This document shows positions 9,844-22,700 of a stretch of DNA of 64,000 bases, in pieces. Below the pieces are notes generated by a model, which was not told where the DNA came from, did not search any database, and saw only the letters and a list, made by a program, of their open reading frames with translations. The stretch comes from Tomocerus qinae (taxonomy: Eukaryota; Arthropoda; Collembola; Entomobryomorpha; Tomoceridae), in contig CM034548.1 of the NCBI GenBank assembly GCA_020055645.1, forward strand, positions 39,362,296-39,426,295, read 5' to 3'. Every line of letters begins with the position of its first letter. Position 1 is the first letter of the stretch. Both the position numbers and the translations under genes were made by a program.

Positions 9844-12640
9844 TAATCACAATCTAGCTGTATTGATCCTGTCTTTTCACCGCATTATCATAAATCAGTT
9901 AAAGGTTATGTAATTGATAGAAATGAGAGTTGCTACCTACAATTAGTACTTATAGTAAGTTGTCTGTACTATTATCAGTTTATCAGGCTTGCTAGTTGTA
10001 CTTGGCATACTCTTTCACTCTACTTGAGTATCATAATGGGGAATAGAGAGACATGGAGGAGAAACTTCATTAGAGAAAATTCAGAATGCATGAAAGATGC
10101 AAAATGCCTGCATCAAATTGCTATGCAAGTAACACAAGTATATGCATACCTTTATTTGTCTTTGTCAATGGAACTACCTCATAATCGCAAACATAAAATG
10201 CAACTGCCTATTGTTAAATTGTAACTTGACACCAAGACTAGGCTTGAATAGTTTGAATTGAAAGTGTCCCCTTACAACTGCATTGTACTTTTCATTTATA
10301 GCCAGATAATATACACGCTGCTTTATCTGCAGTAATATATCCAGTTCATCAGCCTTTAACGGGGCAATGATAATTTAACTTACGAATACGTCCATGCAAA
10401 AGTACAAAAGAGAACTATTATTTCTATGAGCCATGCAAATTAGTTCTAATTGAATGAAATCAGATAAACTGATAAGGAAGCCTGCTAAATGCGACGCTAT
10501 GATAACATTCTTTATTTGTTGTTGGGTAGCTGTAAATCATAATAGCCTTAGCTGTTCAGGTGCATTTCCACTAACCATTAATAGCATGCATGTATATAAA
10601 CTAAATTCACCTAGCTACCATCAATAAATAAATAGAATTTAGTTCGGTAGTTCGCTAGCACCGAGCAGTTAGTACAACAAGACTTTACCTAGTGGCATAC
10701 TGACTTAAATAGATGAACAAGTGGCATTACATAAAGTAGGTATGTATTCGTTTGTCTCAGCTCTGTTCGTTAGACTATACTGTTTTTAAATGCAAATATA
10801 GTATTTCAATAGCATATTTTCATTACCTATCACGCAAAATATGTTGTCACAGCCATAGCATTTATTGATTTCTATACTTCGCTCAACCATGTCGATTTCT
10901 ATCTAGTAGAACTAACAATGTATATGTATAGCTGTAATTAAATCAACTCAATTGCTGTCTTACGTGGCATTTTCACAATACATGTTGATTGATAACATTG
11001 TGCTAAAATGACTTTACGACTTGCATAACTACTAAACTTATTTGACATGTAAACACATAAACACAAGATGACAAAGAGTAGCAATGTGAGCATTCTGAAA
11101 TAAAATTGCACAAATAATTTTTCATAGTAAAGTAGCGTTGTATTTTTCCGTTTAATTGTTCTTACATGAAATTAAATAAGCATTCCTGAGAAGTACCAAA
11201 CTAAGTTACGATACTTAAGTCGGATACAGAAAGTAGCGTGTCTAACTAACATCCATTCGCTTGTAGAACAGTATTATGAGCCATTTCATTTATTAATATC
11301 AAACAATATTTGAAATTAATCCTGTTGTGCAATTTTGCAACAAAATGACAAAATCTAATCATACTAGCATAATTTTTAACAAATTAGACATACACGTCTG
11401 TACTAACAATTGTGCATTACGGGAGAAAGTAACTATTGTATATAAGCAATTCATTTTCTTGTACACATAAAGCCATGCATGCCATTGGCGATCATACTGT
11501 TTAATACTGACATTCTCCAACGAATATTTCTTCCATGAACATTTGAATGCATCTTAATATCCGTATCAAATTTCAATTATTCAAAGAAATAGTCTCGAAG
11601 ATACTACATCATTACCCCAGACAAACCTCTGGGTAGAGAGACACACGTCATCCGTCTCTGCGGAATGCGTCATCCGCCAATACTACCAAAATTGTGGACC
11701 TTGTATAGGCGGGTTGCGATGAGACGGATGTCAAACAGTCTCTAAAATACGGGTCACAATGGTGGAAGTTCCCCTATTGGCAGATGAAGAGTTCCGTAGA
11801 GACGGATGCCCGCCCAGGGGTCTATCTGAGGTGATGAGATGGGACGATCTGTCTAGAATATTAACCCAACGTTGATGTAAATAAGATTTAGTGCAATGTA
11901 TATGTATCCAATTTCAAGTATAACGACAATCATCTTCAAAGATGATGCTAATAGGCATTACAAAACAGGGCAATTAAATTTTACACTATTACATAACAGA
12001 CAGTTTATATAAGCAATAATCTCATTTCGTTAACTTTGACTGAAGAATTGACAAAGAAATATAAAGCCAATGTAAGACCGTGAAATTAGCCTTTGAATCC
12101 AATATTGACTATATTGTGTTCAGCTTTCATCTTTATGAGAGTATATAATTAATGTAATAATTCCTTTCTCTGAAGCTAAGTTACATTCTCGGGACTCTAA
12201 ATGCGACAGTTACATATCATGATAAGCACATCCTATCCTACATCCTCAGCCGAGTTCATTATGTTTGCCACAACTAGGTATGCACAATTACATCGGCTTT
12301 GAAAAGGTCTGGGCCTAAGTCAAAGATTACGCTTTTCGTTTAGATTTGCTTGTGTAAGTAGAGCAAAGATCATAGCGGGTGTATTATGTATCGCAATATT
12401 TCCCTTTGTAAAAGGAAAACTTGGTTGAGGTTATGTGCCAATATGAATATGAATAGGAAGACGAACAATGACCAAAACATTCATCTTGATGCATGCATAC
12501 ATAATCTGTAAAATCTTCATAGACATATTGCAAAGGACATGCAATAGGGTTTAATAACAAGTAATATTCATTAGGCTGACTAAATGCTATAAGTTTAGTG
12601 TAAGAGGTCAAGTTGTGGTTAACGACTTAAAAATAGGTAC
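9844..12640. other. Intergenic, AT-rich, with one degenerate transposon-like element
   Basis: No ORF above background and no splice-linked coding series were seen. The only distinct object is the more GC-rich inverted-repeat element at 11607-11836. Confidence 0.5.
11607..11836. mobile_element. Degenerate MITE-like element with terminal inverted repeats
   Basis: The left end (CATCATTACCCCAGACAAAC...) and the right end (...GTCTATCTGAGGTGATG) are imperfect reverse complements. A better-conserved inner part, CATCCGTCTCTGCGGAA at about 11649-11665, matches the complement of TTCCGTAGAGACGGATG at 11792-11808. The 230-bp element is clearly richer in GC than its flanks, encodes nothing, and repeats GAGACGGATG internally. 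I see no clear target-site duplication, so it is probably old. The superfamily cannot be assigned. Confidence 0.6.
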
Positions 12641-13440
12641 CCTTCCTACTTGTTTAACTTGGCTTAGATCTTTGCAGACTGGCATTTTGACTTGGCAGTG
12701 GCCCTACTGCACCGAGTGCACTATATAAAATGCATGTTGTTGTGTTTGATTCTATATACTTGCGTTCGTAGAATAGCTAACCAACCAAGAAGAGGAGAGT
12801 CAGTGTCGTACATTGGAATCTCCTACTAAAAGATTTCATCCCTTGCGTGGTCGGACTGAAAAATGTAGCATTCGGGTCTGATATTGTATGGGATTTAATT
12901 CCTTGAGATTTTAATTTGTCCCTTTGAAAATAATTGATAAATTTGAAGAGCCGAAACAGGGCAGGAGAGACAGGGAGTAGTAGAGCTGAATCCATGCATA
13001 TCCTAAAAAGAGAGTCTAGGCAGGGAGAGCTGTCGGAGATAGATACATACAATATTATATGTTAGAGACAGAGTGTACTTATATAAGCAGAAAGGAGTGT
13101 TCAGGGTGAGAGTGAAAACTTGGGTTATTTGGGAGCGCAGGGAGTATTTCTTTACAGCATGTTGTATAAATTGCTCCTGTGCTGCTGTCTGCCTGCTTGC
13201 TCTTGCTTTTGGCCCTCTCTCATGCACATACATAACATAGAATAGAGTCGTGCTCATAATATTATTCCTATCGTGGTGCTCCAGTATTTGAGTATAGATA
13301 AGTGTGCATGGATAGGTATCCTCGTTGTATTATAGCCTTATACTTTTAGGTATTGGAAATACACAGGGCAGAGCAGATTGGGCACACGGAATATTATAAT
13401 GTGTGTCTGTCCTGTGTGTTTGTGAAGAAGAACGAAGGGA

Positions 13441-13493
13441 AGGAAGGAACGTAGGTAGGTACGTACGTACGTACACACACACACATACACACA
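13441..13493. repeat. Compound microsatellite
   Basis: Runs of GAAG, GTAG, GTAC and AC units follow each other without a break, ending in an interrupted (AC)n. The tract is likely polymorphic in length. Confidence 0.9.
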
Positions 13494-13617
13494 GAGTCAG
13501 TACATGTTAAAATAGTATATAGAGAATATTATACAAGCCAGGAGCAGCAGAAAGAAGGATAGCGAGAGCCCGTCCGTTCCGTCGTTGTTATGTTTCTAGA
13601 GCCGAGTAGGTTATAAT

Positions 13618-13637
13618 ATACTATAATATTATAGTAT
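13618..13637. repeat. Perfect 20-bp AT palindrome
   Basis: ATACTATAATATTATAGTAT is identical to its reverse complement. It lies in the possible leader region of the tay-like gene and is all A/T apart from one C and one G. Confidence 0.8.
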
Positions 13638-16483
13638 TGGATTCTGTCTGGTGTGTATACTATGCTGTTCTGCTGCTGCTCTGCTGTGACTTGACTATGA
13701 TGATAGTCCTGTAGGTATTCTATTCTTCTCGTGTGTATTGTACTACTATGTACATATACATACTGTACATTGCATTACATTACAATTACATACCCACCGA
13801 CTTGGGTTCAGTTGAGTCTACTAGTACAAAGTAGTGAACTGCATTAAACTCATCTATCTCTCACTGGATCCTAATTATTTACTGGTGATAACGGCTCATC
13901 TGTGTCGCTATTCCATTTAGAAATACATTGCCAAGTGTGGACTACTGTGAGAACAGGGATTTTAGAAATTCTTCGGGCGAAATTAAAGCTCCGAATAAAA
14001 CAAGAGTCATTACATTACGAGCTCTAGCCCAGGAAAATATTAACACGAATGAACACTGCCTAGCCTACCTGCTTCTCTTTCTTCTCGTTTACCTTACGTA
14101 ATATTTGGACTCTGACTATAATATTTGACATTCGTTTACGATATTCGGGTTTTTATTCAACATCCTTGGCACAATTGTCAATTTTCAAGACCTGCCTTTC
14201 CTTGGGCTTCGTCCTCACCAATTTCCCTAAGTCTTACAGAGCTCTGACTCTCTGTCTGTGAAGAATTTAAGTTTTGACTGGATTATTGGCAATGGCCACC
14301 CACCGATACTAATTTACCGATTCCGGAGAAAAGAAAACACTTAAATTACTGTTAATTGTTTACTTCTGTTGAGTGTTGTGGTTTCTTGGATTCCTTCAAA
14401 GAATCTTATTTAGTTGACGGCACGGCCGGGTTCACGCGGGTCACACTTGTAATATCTAATCAATAGACACCGTCTTTGTCTGAAGAATCTTTGTCAACTG
14501 TGGAATTTAACAATCATCGTTTACTAGTTGTTCGGCAATGGTGGGACTTGAATTCTGAGACCAAATTGAAACAAAAAAACAACTGAATTTCACCAGTCCA
14601 CAGTTTTGGAATTCGGAAGACAACTTTGACATTTCATGTGCGATTGCCTGATTTTACTCTCAATTTATTCCAAATACTTCCACTTATATTATTATTTTAT
14701 TCATTTTTTTCGGATTTTTCATTTGATTTTCTTCTTTTAGAGTTTTTGGAGACTTCCGCAAAATTGTGAGAAACAGTACCAAATTGCTTGCCAAGAAAAT
14801 TCGTCATTTTACTGCCGAGGAAGAGCGGCCGAGTGAACACAGTTACAATTGTTTTCTTCGTTTTCGAGACCTCTAATTCAAAATTGCTGATGCAGTAGGA
14901 TCGAATTTCGTTGTAAACACAAACAGATTACAAGGACGTGATGTGTGAAACTCCGAATGTTACGATATAATGACGTTACTAATTAAGCTGAAAGCAGCAT
15001 AAATGTCTCTTTGAGCTCTATAGCCTGTTTTATATAGATGTTCTATGTAAAAAATATATGTCTTATAAAATACGCCTGAATGAATTGAAACTGTAATAAT
15101 CTTTGCAAATCGTTTAATAGGAGTTCACAAGGAGCATTAAAACGATGACGCACACCTATGTTATTTTCAATGTCACGTAGAGCAAATATAAACTTTTGTG
15201 TACTGCTAAGAATGAAATAGATTATCACGTAAAACAGCTGACACCACAAAAGGATTAGAGATCAATTTACTCGTCAGCCTCCGTGAAGGGTTATAATTGT
15301 AATTAGAATCCTTTCTTGTCATAACAAAATTCTGTCTCAAGTGCAGTTTGAAGTACTTATGTAGTTAATATTTATATTATTGTTATACATTATAATGTAA
15401 CTCCGTTCGGAACTTGACCGAAAAGAAAAGCCGACAGCCGACCACAAGTATAAACTGTCAGTGTATAGATGCTAAACTGCAAATGAAAAAAAAACAAACC
15501 AGTAACAATATCTCATTAAGGAATTGCTACATTAAGTTCTAATTATATTATGCATATGTAAGTAACTCTCGATAGTGTTATTATTCTAATATTGTATATG
15601 TGGTAGTCGTGGTGGTAATTTTAGCCACCTCAGCAGCAATAATAGAATAGTGGCTATAAAGAAAAATTCCGATACCAGAGCTGTGTCTGAATAGCTAAGT
15701 GTAATAATAATATAGCCAATGCTTAAAACTCTTACCACAACGATAAAACTGCTTTATCTAAACATTGCAATTAAATTGCGTGCCCTATAATCTAATTCCT
15801 TATGATAAAGCTTACGTAGGTACATTGAAAACTCTTTGCAGATAATCGTTAGGTGTATCTATTTAAATTAGATACGGATTTGCAAACCAAATTTTATACT
15901 TTCAATTGCGATTGCTAAAGTGTGTGTTTCACGATCTGTCAAAAATTGACTGTATCTCATTAAACTGCTACTATAGCTCCTAAAATCATCTCCACTGCGT
16001 CAGTGCGACATTTTGTTGAAGAATACTATTGTTTATTCCTTCTTGTGCTAAAATGATGCGTAATATTTTTCTAAGGAAGAGATGAAATGATGTGGCTTGG
16101 CTAGTTCTCAGTAGACATTTTGTGTCTGAAGACAATAAATCAGAGTTTTAGCAACTGCCTGGACAATAAGTCAGTAGTTATAGTTTCTACTGCAAGCAAC
16201 AATTTCATTTCATCGGCATTTCGAAACAGGTTATTTGTGAACCTTGAACTGAAGATAAACTAATACAATTTTCGGTTTCCCAACCAATAAAACTTTTATG
16301 CAGCTATTTACGAAATTGTCAACTACTCGTGTTATTTTTGTGCAGTGTATTTGTGAATAGGGATCAGACTATTGAAGACAATGCTGTATCACGACGAATA
16401 TTGCCGAAAAAATATTAATCATTGTCTGCCCACAAGAAAGTTCCTATGGTGAAGTGATAGGTGAGTAGGTATGTTCGGCAGAG

Positions 16484-16705
16484 ATGGAGAGCTCTGAGGT
16501 TCGGCGACGACGGATTAAACAAAATCGGCGGAAAGAGAGGGCGGAGAAGGTCGAAAAGGAGAGAGCTCCAAATGACCCCGACGAAGACGACAATGAAGGA
16601 CCGCCAGTAAAGAAGCCTCGGAAGAGACCGAGGAAGCCCACCGCTGAAGAGGACATCGTCGACGGATTTGCCATCCTAGCCTTCAAGAACTACGACGATT
16701 TAACG
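16484..16705 (+). CDS. tay: tay/AUTS2-like exon 1 with initiator ATG
   Basis: The ATG at 16484 has a good context (G at -3, G at +4) and an in-frame TAG at 16466-16468, so it is the first possible start in this exon. The 74 residues include a basic cluster (EVRRRRIKQNRRKER), an acidic patch (DPDEDDNEG), a nuclear-localisation-like KKPRKRPRKP, and the family motif AEEDIVDGFAILAF. The donor is ACG|GTATGT. The exon is much richer in GC than its surroundings. Confidence 0.88.
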
Positions 16706-19700
16706 GTATGTCTCTACTTCCATATTCCAAGCTCTTTAAGTTCATTTGGGACACGTGCCCATAGGTGGATTTGCGACAATGTATTAAGACATTGCATCAT
16801 TAGAGGACAACATTATTTTTAGAAGTCCAAACCATTTAGCTATACGATTGCAGGTAGTAAGTGTAAAATAATATATACAGAACTCTGTAAGCAATTATAT
16901 TTAGAAACGTCGTAAATATATGATTACAGTATTGGTATCAATAACAAATGGCTATAATTATCTTTCTCTTGAGTAACTATGCTTCGAATGATGACCTATA
17001 ATACAGTTTCGGTGATATTATATGAACATACATAGTAGTAATTGACTCTGTCTCACTGAGTTTCTATGTCTCGGGATAACTTATTATTGCTTATAAATGA
17101 TTGAGAGGTAGTATGTTCCATTTGTGTGTCTAAAATAGTGAGATAGATAACAGGGTGTTTGTTAATACTCGGAATTAGATTACATGAAAATATGGCATGC
17201 ATGTAGTAATACAAGTAAGTATGAGATTATGGAAACATGACGCAGAAATGCTATTCAATGAAGGCAGTATTATATTCCCTCTATTAATATTATTGTTTCA
17301 TATAATGGAGTGATAAATAACATCATTATAGCTTTAAATGTACTACGTGAACTTTTTCGGCGTGCGTACACTAATATCTTTACAGATATATCAAATAAGC
17401 AATAGAAATTATATTGCCATTAACCAGCAGAGCTTATCGTAAAAATTTGCATTACCTACCACCGACTACAAAGATACTTTAGTAGTAATGCTGAAACAGT
17501 TCTTTGCCAAATATTTCTATAACTATGTGTTACAATCTGCCTTTGGTACTTGCAAAAAGAAATAAAGTACCCATTATTACTGCTACTTTGTGGTGCAGCC
17601 CTAGTCTAGCACAGTGGCACATCCAGCCAGAATGTGTCGTTAATATTCTGTAGATTAGATAGTTAAATTGTAGTTATCTCTTTCATATCTCAACTCTCTG
17701 TATGATCTAAACGAAAATCTCTGCCACTATTAATTTGACATTTAAACTTTTGCTCCTTCTTCTGTTATTATTACTTATTACGACATGTTCGTAATCAACT
17801 TAGAGTTATTGACATAACTAATAATAACAGATACGAGTGGGGTAATGAAAGTTGAGAGTAAATTTTGCGACGACTAAAACAATGCTAATTGTAATGTAAA
17901 CCATGTGGAAATGGAAGCAGAAGGATATTACACAGCGATAAAGATAAAAACATTGCTTTATCTTTGTTTCTTTAGTTGTTTCTAAGCCATTATTCACAAA
18001 ATGCTAACAATTAGCGCACCCAAGTGGCTTAAACACATGTAGACATTTAGACAACTTGTGTCACGCTTATAAATTAGCGTGAACACTTTCTATATAGCTC
18101 ATTTTTGCAATACCCCTATTCCTTATCCAAGTACTCGTTGAGAGTTGTTAGGTCGCAGAGTATTTCCAGCAAGGTAAAGGAATTCTGCTTGTTAATAAAA
18201 GGCTCTTGGGTGGATGCACTATGAAGGTTATTATAATAAGTTTATATTTGTAATACAAACAATTAAAAATTGCATCATTTTTTTCTTGATATGTTATTGT
18301 TCATAATCTGTTAAGCTTTTTACTTCAACTAAAGTATACCAATTATTTTCCTAAATCAAACAGTAATATTTCAGCCTTTTCACTTGTCACGCGGAGATTA
18401 GTTTTTGTGACAAGTATTTGGCAAAGTACGCCAAACTGAGTCAGAGAAGTCACTTAAGCAAATAGCATTGTTTAAATCAGATAAGTGCAGTTTAAGAAAA
18501 CTGATGTAAAACGGAGGCCACCAAGGAGGTTTTTGGTGTTTCATGGTAATAAAATAAGCAACTTAGATAGGCCCATTACATACTCTTCACCTAGCGACGT
18601 TTAAATATTATCTGTTGAAATCATCCCCAACATTTTTGATAATCCCTTGACAATCACACGGCGCTTCAACAGAACCGAGAATAAATTTCTATTTTCTATC
18701 CAGCTAAATATATAGTATTATTACTGCTGTAAGGATGGCCTAAGGATGGGTCTGGGTGGCCTTCACTTAGAATTTGATTCACGTTTCATATATTTAAAGA
18801 TGCATTTGCTTATGTTATGTGCTACAATTATAGTTAGATTAGTAAGTAATTAAATTTGGTCTCCAGGTTCCCCTCATCATCATAATACATAATTCGTAGG
18901 TCATTGTGTGGCTGTACAAATACTATTTCCCAAATAGGATAGGATGGATGGAATGTGAAAATGGTATTCTAATGTTCCACTGCTCCATGGAGGCATCCTT
19001 TGAAAGTTTAAAATGCAGAGAATCAGGAATTTCTAAAAATAAGTTGCATCTATCATTGGTTGGATATGGTAATTGAAGGGATGTTTATAGAATTTGGCGA
19101 ATTTCCGCCAAAGTTGACACCGTCAGATTGTTGCATAAGACAGACGGGGAGAAGGACAGTTCTTGAAGGGAGGGTTGTTCCTCCACTTTGGAGTTGGTTG
19201 AGTTGAGCTCGTCAGTCGCAAAACTGTGAAAGCAGGAGGAGAGCCAGCTAACAATAAGCAGAGCCAAGGAAGGCAAAAGTAATTCCATAGCGAGCAGAGC
19301 ACTTGATCGACTCGAGTTGTTCTATTATATCTCAACACCATAGTACTACCTTTGGCGAAACTGGCATTGTGCACTATGCTCAACTCGGCTATATTATATG
19401 CACGGTGGGTGATGGCAACTCGCTGTGGCGTACACTCCTCGACGGAGACATCGTCGTTTACTCAGTTTTCCCTCCTGCCTTTTCCTAGCTGGGCTCTCTA
19501 TGTAGATATTATGTGCACAAAAATATGTATGTATGTCTTTCTGTCTACTACACTTGTGCTGAACTCCACAGCTGAATTCTTATATTCATATACAATATTG
19601 CCACCAGAATAGTAGAGCAGTGCCACCACCGCTCTCTACTCCACCACCAACCACTGGAGTATATTTGGCATATGCTTCAGTTTTGCTTCATTTGCTTGCT

Positions 19701-22700
19701 ATGGCATTCCAAACTTCCAAGTCCTGCCAAGCTAAACTTAAACTAACGATAAGCCAAGTCAAATGCTAAATGCTCATACACTACGCCAACAAAACTTCAC
19801 TTACCCATTTTCGTCAATAGCTTAAGATATGTAAAGCATTAATCTGAAATTGTAAATTGGGACTCTAGCCGTCCACTTTTGCTAAATTTTCCATCCATGG
19901 AGATAATTATCAAATTTGTAAAATACTTAAGGAGCAGCTTTGCTTTAAATTGACATTGCCCTATATACAAGGGGTAACAGTTTTCGGATTGAGATGAACT
20001 TCAGAAATTGACTTGTAGCTACCATTATATCAAAAAGGATGCCGATGCTCTATAAATTATATTTACCTGTTATTCTATTTGAAGGCAGTAATTTAATTTT
20101 CAGTTCTATCAATAGGCGACATAACATCCTGTGCGACATAACATCCTGTTTTGCCTGAGGTTTAACCATGATAAATATTTGAGAGGGATTTTGAGTTTAT
20201 TCTTGAGTTTATAGTTGAGACAAAATTGGGATCGTATAACAATCTCATTGCATTGCCGGAACCAACAGCAAAACGTTCAATTTGTTTATTCAGTCAAAAC
20301 TCGCGATTGCTGTAAATTCGAAGAATGCTAATCGCAGAGCATAATTCCAATGATATATTTGTAGGTATGGATTTTTTGCTTTGAATATGTTTACATAATA
20401 TAGACGAAACAGAGCAAGTAGTAAAGACCTGGTTCTAAGTATGATGGTATAGAATATAGTATTAGTAGAGAATGTTGGGGAATGGAAGTACTGCCAAGTC
20501 AGCCAGTTGAAACTAATTATTTGTAAGTTTTAAGTGCAGAACATGTGTAAGCGTAGTTTGTGTGGTGTAATCCAATGAAATGAAAACAAGGTTCTCACAT
20601 AGACTAATGATATAATGAAAAATTCTGTTTATGCAAGTTGATAAACATTTCCATAATATACTACTGTATACTATGAATATATTCATACGCTCATTGGATT
20701 TACATTTATGCGTTTTCATTGCATAATATGCGTTTCATTTGCACACTCAGGAAACAGGCAAGGCTGTGTTAGAGAACATTTGAAAGTTCTTGTTGGCAGT
20801 CTAGTAATAAGTTTTGCAAACCTTAACATTTAGTGAGACATATGACAAAACTATAGAGACATCTTCTATGTTTATATGTTGTACTACATCTATAGAACAG
20901 ACCTATCTAACATCCAAGTATCCATATGTAAAACAGCGAAATAATAATGTCGAGCTTGTCTCAAGTGGGCAATTCTAATGTATTGGCTTAGCTAATGATA
21001 TTACAAATATGTATATAAGTGGTCTATGTCTCCTACTCCTTAAGTGTAATCCTTAGAGGGTCGAGGATTATATTATTATTATTTCTAAAGCCATATAGTA
21101 ATATGATGTAGGTGTACGGGGAGACAATATTTGGGATTATCAGCGAAATACTATTATATGAAACCCTCGAGTGAATATAACGGCAACCTCGGCTTTTACC
21201 CACCTTGGCTTATCTATACTTTGCATATACTGACGACGGAGTTAGAACATTAGCTCTGCAAATGCTACACTAACATACTAATCCAGAGTTAATTTAGTTA
21301 AGTGAGTCATGCTAACAATCAAAATCATGTGCACTTTGTACTCTACCACAAAAGATCGTCTTCAGTTTTCTATTTGACTTGATAATAATGTGTGATAGGA
21401 CTGATCTGTGGAGATAATCATTTCCACATTCTGGCTTTATCTTTCTGAAGATATACTCAGTCTGTATACTCTTCGCTTGCTCAATAGTATATACTAAGTG
21501 ACAACACAGACAAAATGTTTCTTTGTAAGAATATTTGCACTTAGCTACTACCATTTTATTTACGTTGTGTAGAATATATTCCCCCGAGCTATGCAAAGTA
21601 CGACATGGGAGGTAGAACTATAATACGTGATAACCAAGCTGTGTCGGTACTAGCTGTACCATAAACAATGCGAAGATATTTGTTGGTCCTAATGGTTGGT
21701 GACATTGACACCTTGAAATATCTAAATTTCTCCGCAATCAACATTTCTCTGTACTTTTAAGGCTATACATATTAATATGAATAAATTATATTGAATTCTG
21801 GCAACGGTCTTCTCTCAATGCTATGTTGATTTTTCTCACGACTGCAGAATCAAAATCAATTAATTCCATGCCTTATTTGATATTCCTAGGAATTTTATCC
21901 CTATTTTTGGCAATTGTCACATTGTGTTTGTATTTAACAGATTTTTAAAAAACTTTTACATGCACAGGGATGTGAATTGAAGATATTTATATGCTACATC
22001 TACACTACAGGTCATTGTCAGTAGTGCTTCGAGTGTTTACATAAATATTTCTCATATTCGTTTCCACATGCTACTTTTTCTTATAACTATGAATAGCATT
22101 AATATGTTTATATTTATCTGTAAGTTCCGATATCAAATTTCTGGCGAAATTTTAAAATTACAGAACTGAATAAAGCACACAATGTATGTGTCAACCAAGA
22201 ATAATGTTTATTAAATGAGAAGAGTTGGAGGACACTGAAGTTAGATGAAAATTTGTTCAAAAATTCAATTTTGCATTAAAGGTTGCTTTGTTTTAATGCG
22301 TGGGTATTTATTTTATTCATGAAATGACTACCCATATGAATGTACAACTATTAGTGGGCGATTATATGGTTTTTTAGTGTGTATCTTTAATTTACCTGAC
22401 ATGACTGTTGTAAGGTGTAGATTGTAGGCAAAAGATATATATGAGAAGCTATAATTTACTAAAACAATTCAAACAAGAAATATATTGTACATAGTTTTCT
22501 CCCCTAAAAGTAAGATTTATTGATATTCACATTAATACAATGCAAAGCTAAAGGCATACATTATTAGATGTTGATGTTACTACATAACCGTCAAACATCA
22601 GTAGAAGACATTTATATGGTGCAATTCCATTGTAGTGAGCTAAGAATTGAATTGCAAACTCAAATGCTAATATGCCCTTTCCATTTAGCCGCAGTCCCAG

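Larger units (their letters stand above)
12641..16483 (+). promoter_or_regulatory. Candidate promoter and 5' leader region of the tay/AUTS2-like gene
   Basis: Upstream of the first tay-like coding exon the composition changes. There are TATA-like elements, purine-rich tracts, simple repeats and more CpG-containing sequence (around 14.4 kb and 14.8 kb) than in the DNA to the left. TATATAAAA lies at 12722-12730. TATATAAG at 13080-13087 is followed by TCAGG at 13101-13105, a little closer than the usual TATA-to-start spacing. No coding exon was found. Untranslated first exon(s) are plausible but not defined. Confidence 0.3.

Noticed and set aside
16459-16480. Strong donor-like AG|GTGAGT just before the tay-like ATG
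   Set aside because: Splicing from here to the nearby CAG before the ATG would require an intron of about 20 bases, which is too short. It could only serve as a donor skipping exon 1, for which there is no evidence.
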